From Hymenobacter artigasi (GTDB taxonomy: Bacteria > Bacteroidota > Bacteroidia > Cytophagales > Hymenobacteraceae), in NCBI RefSeq assembly GCF_012275535.1, contig NZ_JAAVTK010000009.1, positions 62,001-126,000 on the forward strand: DNA of 64,000 nt, given 5' to 3'. A program made the translations under genes and the position numbers. Shown in pieces: positions 1-7,769 of the stretch; position 1 is the stretch's first letter, and every line of letters starts with the position of its first letter. Under the pieces are notes generated by a model that saw only the letters and a list, made by a program, of their open reading frames with translations, did no database searches and was not told where the DNA came from.

Positions 1-590
1 GACATCTTACCGCCGGGCTCAATAAATACCTCCGAGACCTGCGCTTTCCAGAATTCGTGCTCATCCACGTAGCGCAAAAACTCCAGGTAGCGGCGCCCGG
101 TGCTGTCCTGGAAAAATCCAGTTGGCAGGCTGCCGCCACCGGGCCGCGCCACCATGGCCACACGGGCCGTGAACAGCGGTGACAGTGGCAGGGCGTGCCC
201 TTCCGCATCGACGTAGGTATCGAGGCGGGTATCGGGGTGCGTGAGGCGGGCAATGGGGCGGTTCTGGCGCACGTCGGCGTGCAGATTGCCGGCTAGGTCG
301 CGGTACACCTGGGCGTCGCGCACGAAGGGGTGCGCCTTCAGGCGGGCCTCCAGCTCGCGCAGGCGCGGGCCCTCGGGCTGGGTGCCCAGCACGGGCTCCT
401 TGCCACCCTTGGTGAGCAGGGCCGTGACGCCGCGCTCGGAGATAAAATAATTATCGAACTCGTTGGCAATGTTCACCTTCACGGCATCGACCGAGCGATT
501 GGACTGGCGCACGGCGGCGAAAGCGCCCAGGGCACCCAGCACCAGCAGGCAGGCGGCGGCAACGAGTAAGTTTCTAACGGTGCGTTCCAA
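1..590 (-). CDS. ftsQ: Cell division protein FtsQ (partial, 3' end off the window)
   Basis: Divisome scaffold protein that links early and late division proteins in the inner membrane. Translation from a TTG at 590 gives a short cytoplasmic start (MERTVRN), one hydrophobic segment (about residues 8-27) and a periplasmic part resembling a POTRA/FtsQ domain, with a stretch reading RLRELEARLKAHPFVRDAQV typical of this fold. No ATG fits upstream of the membrane segment in this frame, so TTG is the best start. It is the last visible gene of the dcw operon, directly after murC as in other Bacteroidota, with ftsA and ftsZ expected beyond the edge. About 196 codons are visible and the C-terminus is missing. 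The 160-bp gap to murC holds a long inverted repeat. Confidence 0.85.
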   Translation of the reverse strand, partial: MERTVRNLLVAAACLLVLGALGAFAAVRQSNRSVDAVKVNIANEFDNYFISERGVTALLTKGGKEPVLGTQPEGPRLRELEARLKAHPFVRDAQVYRDLAGNLHADVRQNRPIARLTHPDTRLDTYVDAEGHALPLSPLFTARVAMVARPGGGSLPTGFFQDSTGRRYLEFLRYVDEHEFWKAQVSEVFIEPGGKM

Positions 591-634
591 AAGGTGGAGT
601 GGTGGGGTTGTGGGTTGGTGGGTTATTCTCGTTT

Positions 635-734
635 GTCATCCTGAGCGCAGCGAAGGACCTTATCACGTTCGCATCGACAGAGTTACTGCGAGTTGTACTT
701 CGGTGATAAGGTCCTTCGCTGCGCTCAGGATGAC
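635..734. repeat. Inverted repeat, 32-bp arms (GTCATCCTGAGC family)
   Basis: Arms 635-666 and 703-734 are perfect reverse complements (starting GTCATCCTGAGCGCAGCGAA) around a 36-bp loop. It lies between murC and ftsQ. Related palindromes occur at 30382-30473, 30940-31022 and 57292-57378. A hairpin this strong inside an operon could attenuate ftsQ transcription or stabilise the upstream mRNA; this is inference. Confidence 0.9.
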
Positions 735-749
735 CGACGATTTATGGTT

Positions 750-2237
750 TTACTTCCAGCGCTCCGTCAGTATCAGTTTGAGCTGCGGCACCAGCGTATC
801 AATATCCCCTGCGCCTACCGTGGCCAGCACGTCGAAAGAAGTGTCGGTTTGGGCGGCGGCAAGGGCTTGTTCTTTGGTCACGAGGGCTTTGGTGGGGGCG
901 GTGATTTCAGCCAGGAGCATTTCGGAATTTACGCCGGGTAGCGGCTTCTCACGGGCGGGGTAAATATCCAATAAAAACACCTCATCTGCAATACTTAAGC
1001 TCTTGGAAAAGCCGGCGGCAAAGTCGCGGGTTCGGGTGAACAGATGAGGTTGAAAAATGACGCGCAGGCGCTTGGTCGGGTAGAGTGCCCGCACCGAACG
1101 CAGGAAGGCTTCGATTTCGCGTGGGTGGTGGGCATAATCATCTAAATAAACGTTTTCGGGCGCAGTCACCACGAATTCAAACCGGCGCTTCACGCCCCGA
1201 TAGGCCGCCACACCGGCGCGGAGCGGCTCCTCTCCTACTCCCTGTAGCTGGGCTACGGCGGCGGCGGCCAGCATGTTTTCGACGTTGTGGAAGCCGGGAA
1301 CGGCAAGTTCCAGGCCAGGCACGGTGCTTTCGGGGCGATGCAGGTCGAAATGGAAGCGGTGGCCCTCGGCAGTGATGTTGGCGGCGTACAGCTCGGGGCC
1401 CTGCTCGGGCGAGAGGCCGTAGCGGATGACGCGGGTGCCGGGCGGCACGGCGGCGGCCACGCTGGCATCGGCGGTATGGTTGAGAAGCAGGGTGCCGCCG
1501 GGCTTAATCTGGGCCACGAACTGGCGGAACGAGTCAATGAGGGCCGACTGGTTGCCGTAGATGTCGAGGTGGTCAGCGTCGGTGCTGGTCACAATGGCTA
1601 CGTCCGGAAACAAGGTCAGGAAGCTGCGGTCGTACTCGTCGGCTTCGACCACGATGGGAACTTGTGCGGTAAGCTTTAGCTTGCCGTCATCCGCCGATGC
1701 TTCGTTTTCTGCATCTTCCTTCTGATTATCAGACGGCAAGCTAAAGCTTACCGCACTACTGCCGGGCAGCAGCAGGTTGCTGCCCAGGTTCACCGAGATG
1801 CCGCCCAGGAAAGCCCCGCAATCCACTCCCGCGTGGTGCAGCAGGTGGGCCACCATGCTGCTGGTGGTGGTTTTGCCGTGGGTGCCGGCCACCGCGATGG
1901 TGTAGCGGCCCTGCGTAAGCACGCCCAGCACCTGGCTGCGCTTGCGGATATCGTAGCCTTCGGCCCGCAGCCAGGCCCACTCCAGGCTATCGGCCGGGAT
2001 GGCGGGCGTGAGGACGACCAGCGTCTGGGCGCGGTTTTCGCGGATTTCGGCGGGAATATTTTCTACCGCGTCGGCGTAGTGAATGGCGATGCCTTCAGCA
2101 GTGAGGGCGCGGGTGAGGGGCGTCTCGGTTTTGTCGTAGCCGCTCACCTGGTGGCCGTTGGCGCGGAACCAGCGAGCCAGGGCCGACATGCCGATGCCAC
2201 CAATGCCGAGGAAGAAAACGTAGGGAAACTGGTTCAA
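750..2237 (-). CDS. murC: UDP-N-acetylmuramate--L-alanine ligase MurC, with an in-frame palindromic insertion
   Basis: Cytoplasmic ATP-dependent ligase that adds L-Ala to UDP-MurNAc, the first peptide step of peptidoglycan synthesis. Visible: the N-terminal Rossmann motif GIGGIGMSAL (11-20), ATP-binding GTHGKTTT (118-125), EADEYDRSF (198-206), DADHLDIYG and the C-terminal Mur ligase domain with the HHPREI motif. The start is TTG at 2237; an in-frame stop lies just upstream and no earlier ATG exists. At 495 residues it is about 30 longer than expected for the family. The excess (residues about 161-191, acidic and polar) is encoded entirely by the inverted repeat at 1665-1755, between the P-loop region and the EADEYD motif. 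The gene lies between murG and ftsQ in the dcw operon. Confidence 0.95.
   Translation of the reverse strand: MNQFPYVFFLGIGGIGMSALARWFRANGHQVSGYDKTETPLTRALTAEGIAIHYADAVENIPAEIRENRAQTLVVLTPAIPADSLEWAWLRAEGYDIRKRSQVLGVLTQGRYTIAVAGTHGKTTTSSMVAHLLHHAGVDCGAFLGGISVNLGSNLLLPGSSAVSFSLPSDNQKEDAENEASADDGKLKLTAQVPIVVEADEYDRSFLTLFPDVAIVTSTDADHLDIYGNQSALIDSFRQFVAQIKPGGTLLLNHTADASVAAAVPPGTRVIRYGLSPEQGPELYAANITAEGHRFHFDLHRPESTVPGLELAVPGFHNVENMLAAAAVAQLQGVGEEPLRAGVAAYRGVKRRFEFVVTAPENVYLDDYAHHPREIEAFLRSVRALYPTKRLRVIFQPHLFTRTRDFAAGFSKSLSIADEVFLLDIYPAREKPLPGVNSEMLLAEITAPTKALVTKEQALAAAQTDTSFDVLATVGAGDIDTLVPQLKLILTERWK
1665..1755. repeat. Palindromic element inserted in frame within murC
   Basis: Arms 1665-1688 and 1732-1755 (24 bp each, beginning TGCGGTAAGCTTTAGCTTGC) are perfect reverse complements around a 43-bp spacer. 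The same core occurs in intergenic DNA as a full element at 50037-50140 (upstream of rarA) and as a single arm at 17564-17584. In murC it is read through without a stop, giving about 31 polar residues containing SDNQKEDAENEASADDGK. This resembles the behaviour of Rickettsia palindromic elements. Confidence 0.9.
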
Positions 2238-2243
2238 GGGATT

Positions 2244-2346
2244 GAATTAAAAATTATGAATTAAAAATTAAAAATGAATAGGCAAAATGCTGTCGCCGTA
2301 CTTTTTGGAACACCATTTTTAATTCATAATTTTTAATTTTTAATTA
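2244..2346. repeat. AT-rich inverted repeat between murG and murC
   Basis: Imperfect palindrome built from AATTAAAAATT and GAATTAAAAATTATG units (arms about 2244-2276 and 2314-2346). It is very AT-rich against a GC-rich background. On the minus strand it encodes the last codons and TAA stop of murG and ends a few bases before the murC start. Related elements lie at 12784-12876 and 21884-21974. Confidence 0.8.
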
Positions 2347-3652
2347 ATCGAAGCAGCTCGTCCACAATCGTCACAGTTGCGTCGGGGCGGGCCAGCTCGC
2401 GCACGCGGCTACTGAGCTGGTGCTGACGCTCAGGGTCGGCGAGCAGGCGCAGGGCTTCGTCGTAGAGGCGGGCGGGGGCGTGCTCGTCGGTGATGAGCAC
2501 GGCGGCACCTTTGCTGACCAGGGCCAGCGCGTTCTTGGTCTGGTGGTCTTCGGCTACGTTGGGCGAGGGCACCAGGATGCTGGCCTTGCCGGTGAGGCAC
2601 AGCTCGGACACCGACAGCGCCCCGGCGCGGCTGATGACGATATCGGCGGCGGCGTAGGCCAGGTCCATGCGTTGGATGAACTCCAGGGCGTGGAGGCCGG
2701 CGGCCTGGTCGGCCTGCTGCTGGGCTTCGGGGAAGTAGAGCTTGCCGGTTTGCCAGAGCAGCTGGACGCCGGCTTCGAGCAGGCGCGGCAGCGCGGCGGC
2801 CGTAGCCTGGTTGAGGGTGCGCGCGCCGAGGCTGCCCCCAACGACCAAAATGGTTTTCCTGTTCGGGTCGAGGCCGAAGAAGTGTTGGGCTTCGGCGCGG
2901 TCGCCGTGGGAAATTTCGGTGCGGACGGGGTTGCCGGTGAGCACGAGCTTATCGGCGGGAAAGAACTTCTCCATGCCATCGTAGGCCACGCAGATGCGAT
3001 TTACGCGCTTGGCCAGCAGCTTATTCACGAGGCCGGCGTAGGAGTTTTGTTCCTGAATAAGCGAGGGAATAGCCCGCGAAGTAGCGGCCAGCAGTACCGG
3101 GGCCGAGGCGTACCCTCCCACCCCCACCACGGCATCGGGCCGGAACTCTTCAATCAGCCTCCCGGCCTTGCGCACCGAGCGAATTACCCGCAACGGAAAC
3201 ATCAGGTTCTGGGGCGTGAGGCGGCGCTGCAGGCCGGTGATGTCGAGGCCCACGATTTTGTAGCCGGCCTCGGGCACGCGGGTCATTTCCATGCGGCCGT
3301 TGGCTCCCACGAAGAGGATTTCGGCATTAGGGTAGCGAAACCGAATTTCGTTGGCGATGGCCACAGCCGGAAAAATGTGCCCGCCTGTACCGCCGCCGCT
3401 GATGATGATGCGCAACGGCTCGGTTGAATTCACAGCCATATAATTTGATTCTTCAAGTTTCCAGCGCGTCAATGGAACGCCAAACATTTCCAACGCAAAT
3501 TCCTGAGCGTCTAATTCGGTGTCCTGGAGGTAATCAAACTGAGTGCTTCCGTTGAGGTAACAGTACAAATAAGACCCTACCCCTGATGAGTCATTCTCAA
3601 TTTCAAACCTTATTCCACCGTACTCGGCGGCCAGCACTTGCCGAGGTTTCAT
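2333..3652 (-). CDS. murG: MurG glycosyltransferase with a 71-residue N-terminal extension
   Basis: Peripheral inner-membrane enzyme that transfers GlcNAc from UDP-GlcNAc to lipid I, forming lipid II. The MurG core begins at the ATG at 3439 (MAVNSTEPLRIII) and runs 368 residues, the usual family length, with SGGGTGGH near its start, the VGVGGYASAP motif and the IQEQNSYAG and VGGSLGAR segments. The frame is open further upstream to an ATG at 3652 that overlaps the ftsW TAA stop (TAATG), a classic coupling arrangement, so a 439-residue fusion is probably made. Internal initiation at 3439 would give ordinary MurG. The last residues (IKN) and the stop codon come from the AT-rich repeat. The enzyme assignment is firm; the N-terminus is the open point. 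Confidence 0.93.
   Translation of the reverse strand: MKPRQVLAAEYGGIRFEIENDSSGVGSYLYCYLNGSTQFDYLQDTELDAQEFALEMFGVPLTRWKLEESNYMAVNSTEPLRIIISGGGTGGHIFPAVAIANEIRFRYPNAEILFVGANGRMEMTRVPEAGYKIVGLDITGLQRRLTPQNLMFPLRVIRSVRKAGRLIEEFRPDAVVGVGGYASAPVLLAATSRAIPSLIQEQNSYAGLVNKLLAKRVNRICVAYDGMEKFFPADKLVLTGNPVRTEISHGDRAEAQHFFGLDPNRKTILVVGGSLGARTLNQATAAALPRLLEAGVQLLWQTGKLYFPEAQQQADQAAGLHALEFIQRMDLAYAAADIVISRAGALSVSELCLTGKASILVPSPNVAEDHQTKNALALVSKGAAVLITDEHAPARLYDEALRLLADPERQHQLSSRVRELARPDATVTIVDELLRLIKN
3440..3652 (-). other. Extra N-terminal domain fused to MurG (71 codons)
   Basis: Residues 1-71 of the murG frame (starting MKPRQVLAAEYGGIRFEIE, later SYLYCYLNGS, DYLQDTELDAQEFALEMFGV and PLTRWK) are unrelated to MurG. 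They read like a small compact alpha/beta protein. From memory they resemble small uncharacterised Bacteroidota proteins with an YLQDT...EFA...FGVP pattern, but no named family could be confirmed. The segment looks like a small ORF that landed between ftsW and murG and became fused in frame. Confidence 0.65.
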
Positions 3653-4821
3653 TAGTAGCTGACCGATACTTTCGGGATGCGGGCCGTGTCTTCCGGCTCG
3701 CCGGTCATGGGGCGAATTTCGCGCTCACCCCGGCTTACGGCCAGGATGATGCCGATGCTGATGCCGGTGAAGATGAGCGAGGTGCCACCCATGCTCAGCA
3801 GCGGCAGCGGCAGGCCGGTGATGGGGCCCAGGCCCACGGCCACGCCCATGTTCACCAGCGCCTGGAGCACGAGGCTGAAACTGAGGCCCGCCGAGAGCAG
3901 GCCGCCAAACGCGCCGTAGCTGTTCATCACCGTTTTCAGCCCTCGATAGAGAAAGGCGAGGTACAGGAACAGGATAACGAAGCCGCCCAGCAGGCCATAT
4001 TCTTCGATGATGACGGCGTAGATAAAGTCGGAATACGGGTGTGGCAGGATGTTGCGCTCGGTGCTTTTGCCCGGGCCTTTGCCCACAATGCCGCCCGTGG
4101 CAATGGCGATGTAGCTGTGCTCCAGCTGAAAGGGCGTTTTCTTGGTCTTGTCGGTGAAGTTGGTTACGCGCGACATCACCGTGCCCAGGCGCTGGCCCGC
4201 CGCCAGGCCAATTCCGCCCAACACCACGAAAATGCCCACCATCACGGCCATGTGCCGAAGCGGCACCCGGCCGATGAACATCAGCAGCATGCAGGTGGCA
4301 AACAGCAGCAGCGCTGTGGAAGCATTACTGAGAATAATAAGGCTGCAAATGGTGCCCACCCACAGCATCACCGGCAGCAGGGTCGATTTGAAGTCGTCGA
4401 GGTGCTGCTGGCGACGGCTGAGCATGCTGGCCAGGTGCGAAATCAGCGCCAGCTTGGCCAAATCGGAGGGCTGGAAGGTCTGGTTAATCACTGGAATCGT
4501 CATCCAGCGCGAGGCCCCGTTGGTTTCGCCGCCCATGAAGAACGTGAACAGCAGCAGCGGCACCGAAATCAGCAGGGCGTAGAGCGACAGCCGCGAGTAG
4601 TGCCGGTAATCGATGCGATGGGCCAGCCACATGAAGAGCAGTCCCATCAATATCAGGCCCGTATGCTTCAGGAGGAAGGCTTCGGTATTGCCGTTCATCT
4701 TCTTGTAGGCCAGCGTGCCGGTGGCCGAATAGACCACGGCAATGCTGATGAAGGAGAATAGCAGCACGATGGCCCACAGAATGGGGTCGCCTTTGAGGTT
4801 GCGTTGCAGCCAGTCTTTCAT
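3652..4821 (-). CDS. ftsW: Lipid II glycosyltransferase / division protein FtsW
   Basis: SEDS-family integral membrane protein that polymerises lipid II into septal peptidoglycan together with its partner transpeptidase (the PBP encoded upstream at 9449-11917). The 389-residue product has about ten hydrophobic segments and the SEDS signatures NGASRWM, QPSDLAKLAL and GLPLPLLSMGGTS. The length is usual for Bacteroidota FtsW. The start is ATG at 4821 and the TAA stop overlaps the downstream murG-frame ATG by one base. An inverted GAATG-type repeat separates it from murD. Confidence 0.95.
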   Translation of the reverse strand: MKDWLQRNLKGDPILWAIVLLFSFISIAVVYSATGTLAYKKMNGNTEAFLLKHTGLILMGLLFMWLAHRIDYRHYSRLSLYALLISVPLLLFTFFMGGETNGASRWMTIPVINQTFQPSDLAKLALISHLASMLSRRQQHLDDFKSTLLPVMLWVGTICSLIILSNASTALLLFATCMLLMFIGRVPLRHMAVMVGIFVVLGGIGLAAGQRLGTVMSRVTNFTDKTKKTPFQLEHSYIAIATGGIVGKGPGKSTERNILPHPYSDFIYAVIIEEYGLLGGFVILFLYLAFLYRGLKTVMNSYGAFGGLLSAGLSFSLVLQALVNMGVAVGLGPITGLPLPLLSMGGTSLIFTGISIGIILAVSRGEREIRPMTGEPEDTARIPKVSVSY

Positions 4822-4823
4822 GA

Positions 4824-4948
4824 CAATGGGTGAATGAGTGAATGGGCGAATGCGTGAATGTTATCCGGTGGGTGAATGGCAGAATGGGCAAATGAGGGGG
4901 TGGTGATTTTGCATTCACTCATTCACCCATTCGCTCATTCACGCATTG
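4824..4948. repeat. Inverted repeat made of short GAATG units, overlapping the murD 3' end
   Basis: Arms 4824-4860 and 4912-4948 (37 bp each, roughly 33 matches) consist of TGAATG-type units at 7-8 bp spacing with variable bases between them. On the minus strand the second arm encodes the final residues of MurD (CVNERMGE) and its TGA stop; the other arm ends against the ftsW ATG. The middle contains further decayed units. Confidence 0.85.
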
Positions 4949-6280
4949 AATAAACTGCTGGCCGCGGTCTTCGTAGTTTTTGAACAGGTCGAAGCTGGCG
5001 CAGCAGGGCGAGAGCAGCACGACGTCGCCGGGGGCGGCGAGGGCGGTGGCGCGGGCCACGGCATCGGCCATGCTCTGGGTTTCAAGTACCTGCGGGATGA
5101 TGGGGTCGAAGGTGGCGCGGAGCTTGGCGTTGTCGACGCCAAGGCAGACGAGGGCTTTCACGCGGTGTTCGGCCAGGTTGAGCAGGCTGCTGTAATCGTT
5201 GCCCTTGTCGGTGCCGCCGGCAATCCAGACGATGGGCTGCTGAATGCCGTCGAGGGCGTACCAGGCGGCCTCCACGTTGGTGGCTTTGCTGTCGTTGATG
5301 TAGCGCACACCGTTGATTTCGCCCACTGACTGCAGGCGATGGTCGGCGTTGTGGAAGGTGGCCAGGGCGGCCTCAATCTGCGCGGTTTCAAGGCCGGCCA
5401 CGCGGGCGGCGAGCACGGCAGCCAGCGTGTTCTGGCGGTTGTGCTGGCCAATGAGGGGCGAGTTGGCGGTGCTTACCTCCTCGGTTTTGCTGTAGTAGCC
5501 GGGCAGCAGGTCCACGCACATCAGGTCGGCGGTTTCGTAGTAAGCCGCCAGGTGAATATCGGGGCGGTGGTGCAGGCTGAACGGCATTTGGTGCACCGGC
5601 CGCAGCGCCGACTTAAAGTACCGCTGAATATTCTCATCATCCGCGTTGTAGATGAAGGTGCCTTCGCTGTCCTGATTGCGCACGATGCGCAACTTGGCCT
5701 GCGCGTACTGTTCCAGCGAGTAGCCGTAGCGGTCGAGGTGGTCGGGGGTGATATTGAGCAGGATGGCAATCCAGGGCTGGAAGTCGTGGGTGTCATCGAG
5801 TTGGAAGCTACTGAGCTCCACTACGTAGTAGTCGTGCTTATCCTCAATCACCTGCTCGGCCAGCGAGTAGCCCACGTTGCCGGCCAGACCCACATTCAGG
5901 CCCGCGCTTTTCAGCAGGTGATGAATAAGCAGCGTGGTGGTGGTTTTGCCGTTGGTGCCGGTGATGCAGATGCACCGGGCCCTGGTATAGCGGCCGGCCA
6001 GCTCAATCTCGGAGATAATTGGGGTTTTCTTCTCGCGCAACGCCTGGATAACCGGCGCTTTCTCCGGAATGCCGGGGCTTTTTACGACTTCATCGGCCGT
6101 CAGAATTTTATCCAGCGAGTGCTGGTTTTCCTCGAATTCGATGCCGGCTTCGGTGAGCTGCTGCTTATAATCGGGCTGGATGGGGCCGCGGTCCGACACG
6201 AAGACGGTGTGACCTTTGGCCTGGGCCAGCAGGGCCGCGCCCACGCCGCTTTCGGCCGCTCCTAGAATGACAATGTGCAT
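4919..6280 (-). CDS. murD: UDP-N-acetylmuramoyl-L-alanine--D-glutamate ligase MurD
   Basis: Cytoplasmic Mur ligase adding D-Glu to UDP-MurNAc-L-Ala. The 453-residue product shows the N-terminal Rossmann start (MHIVILGAAESGVG), ATP-binding GTNGKTTTT (about 108-116), the NITPDHLDRYG motif and the C-terminal SKATN and LLSPCCASFD motifs. The length is normal. The start is ATG at 6280. The last eight or so codons and the stop lie in a GAATG-type inverted repeat, so the natural C-terminus has probably been rewritten by that element. It sits between mraY and ftsW in the operon. Confidence 0.96.
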   Translation of the reverse strand: MHIVILGAAESGVGAALLAQAKGHTVFVSDRGPIQPDYKQQLTEAGIEFEENQHSLDKILTADEVVKSPGIPEKAPVIQALREKKTPIISEIELAGRYTRARCICITGTNGKTTTTLLIHHLLKSAGLNVGLAGNVGYSLAEQVIEDKHDYYVVELSSFQLDDTHDFQPWIAILLNITPDHLDRYGYSLEQYAQAKLRIVRNQDSEGTFIYNADDENIQRYFKSALRPVHQMPFSLHHRPDIHLAAYYETADLMCVDLLPGYYSKTEEVSTANSPLIGQHNRQNTLAAVLAARVAGLETAQIEAALATFHNADHRLQSVGEINGVRYINDSKATNVEAAWYALDGIQQPIVWIAGGTDKGNDYSSLLNLAEHRVKALVCLGVDNAKLRATFDPIIPQVLETQSMADAVARATALAAPGDVVLLSPCCASFDLFKNYEDRGQQFIQCVNERMGE

Positions 6281-6291
6281 AGGGGAAGTAA

Positions 6292-6385
6292 TTTCTCGCT
6301 GAGGTCCGCAGAGGGTTTCGCTGAGGTTCGCAGTGGACGAGCTCCGCGAACCTCAGCGGAATCCTCTGCGAACCTCAGCGAGAAA
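6292..6385. repeat. Inverted repeat between mraY and murD
   Basis: Imperfect palindrome with outer arms TTTCTCGCTGAGGT and its complement, built from CGCTGAGGTTCGCAG units that also repeat directly within each arm. It fills nearly all the 110-bp gap between the mraY stop (6391) and the murD start (6280). Confidence 0.85.
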
Positions 6386-6390
6386 GATAA

Positions 6391-7611
6391 TTAGCGCAAT
6401 TTCAAGGTAACCAGGGTAATAACTGCCAGCATGATGCCGACAATCCAGAAGCGCGACACGATTTTTGACTCGTGGTAGCCCAGCTTTTGGTAGTGGTGGT
6501 GCAACGGCGACATGCGCAGCAGGCGGCGGCCCTCGCCGTACTTGCGCTTGGTGTACTTAAACCAGCCCACCTGCACCACAACCGACAGATTTTCAATGAT
6601 AAACACCCCGCACAGAATCGGAATCAGCAGCTCCTTGCGCACCACCAGGGCCAGCACCGTAATGATGCCGCCCAGCGTGAGGGAGCCCGTGTCGCCCATG
6701 AAAACCTGCGCCGGGTAGCTGTTGTACCACAAAAACCCGATGCAGGCTCCCACGAAGGCCGTGCAGAAAATAACCAACTCACCAGAGTCGGGAATAAACA
6801 TGACATCCAGATAATCAGCCAATAGCGCGTTGCCGCTCACGAAGGCAAAAATGGCCAGGGTAATACCGATAATGGCTGAAGTACCGGCCGCCAGCCCGTC
6901 GAGCCCATCGGTGAGATTGGCCCCGTTGCTGATAGCCGTAATCAGGAAGATGACGATGGGGATGTAAAGGAAGCCGTAGAGGCCGTTGAAAATCGTGCCC
7001 GCCGAGGCGAATAAGTCGCCGTAATTCAGCTCGTTGTTCTTCATAAACGGCACTGTGGTAATCATCAGGTGCACGTCTTTGAATATTTTACTGGCATCGA
7101 CGGCCGAATAGGTGCCGTTCGGCAACAGGTATTCGCGCACCGTGATTTCGTTGCTATAGAACAGCACCCAGCCCACCGTAATACCCAGGCCCACTTGGCC
7201 CAGCACTTTGAAGCGGCCGCTCAGCCCCTCCTTGTTCTTGCGAAACACCTTGATGTAGTCGTCCAGGAAGCCAATCAACCCCAGCCACACCGTACTCAGA
7301 ATCATGAGGATGATGTAGATATTGCGGAGCCGGCACAGCAAAATAACCGGCACCAGAATGGCCAGGATGATGATGAGGCCACCCATCGTGGGCGTGCCCT
7401 TCTTCTCGTTCTGGCCCTGCAGGCCTAGGTCGCGCACGCTCTCCCCAATCTGCTTACGTTGTAGAACTTTGATGAGACGGTGCCCGAAAATCTGGGCGAT
7501 AAGCAGGGAAATAACTATCGCCAACCCGGCGCGGAATGTGGTGTACTGGAACACGCCGGTGCCCGCCAGATGGAAATGTTCGTGCAGGTAACGGAAGAGG
7601 TAATAAAGCAT
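6391..7611 (-). CDS. mraY: Phospho-N-acetylmuramoyl-pentapeptide-transferase MraY
   Basis: Integral membrane enzyme that moves phospho-MurNAc-pentapeptide from UDP onto undecaprenyl phosphate, making lipid I. The 406-residue product has about ten hydrophobic segments and the catalytic signatures [16 protein letters not shown] (Asp pair), [12 protein letters not shown] and the [10 protein letters not shown] loop. The GTPTMGG motif near residue 75 is also typical. About 400 residues is normal for Bacteroidota, whose MraY carries an extra periplasmic loop (here around 165-215). The start is ATG at 7611. Confidence 0.97.
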   Translation of the reverse strand: MLYYLFRYLHEHFHLAGTGVFQYTTFRAGLAIVISLLIAQIFGHRLIKVLQRKQIGESVRDLGLQGQNEKKGTPTMGGLIIILAILVPVILLCRLRNIYIILMILSTVWLGLIGFLDDYIKVFRKNKEGLSGRFKVLGQVGLGITVGWVLFYSNEITVREYLLPNGTYSAVDASKIFKDVHLMITTVPFMKNNELNYGDLFASAGTIFNGLYGFLYIPIVIFLITAISNGANLTDGLDGLAAGTSAIIGITLAIFAFVSGNALLADYLDVMFIPDSGELVIFCTAFVGACIGFLWYNSYPAQVFMGDTGSLTLGGIITVLALVVRKELLIPILCGVFIIENLSVVVQVGWFKYTKRKYGEGRRLLRMSPLHHHYQKLGYHESKIVSRFWIVGIMLAVITLVTLKLR

Positions 7612-7636
7612 TCGGTAAGCGGTTCTTGGCGGATGT

Positions 7637-7764
7637 CGTCTGCCGGTCCGACCACCCTCGGCGGTCGGACCGGTTATTGGGCGAACGATGGCCGGGGGTT
7701 GTCGTTCGGGAATTGTTCTCGCTTCAATCGGTCAGACCGCCTAGGGCGGTCAGACCGGCAGGCG
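7637..7764. repeat. Inverted repeat of GGTCNGACC palindromes between murE and mraY
   Basis: Arms 7637-7675 and 7726-7764 (39 bp, near-perfect complement) are each themselves palindromic, containing GCCGGTCCGACC and CGGTCGGACCGG, or the CGGTCAGACCG variant. The nested symmetry could form a cruciform or several alternative hairpins. It fills most of the gap between the murE stop and the mraY start. Confidence 0.85.
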
Positions 7765-7769
7765 GCGCG

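Noticed and set aside
2420..3427. 335-codon plus-strand frame antisense to murG
   Set aside because: Gly/Val/Ala-rich shadow of a well-supported gene; no motif and no promoter.
3586..4761. 391-codon plus-strand frame antisense to ftsW
   Set aside because: His/Gln-rich product is the complement of a membrane protein; not a plausible gene.
4824..4948. Short repeats considered as a CRISPR array
   Set aside because: Units are 6-8 bp without spacers of constant length, and the structure is inverted, not direct.
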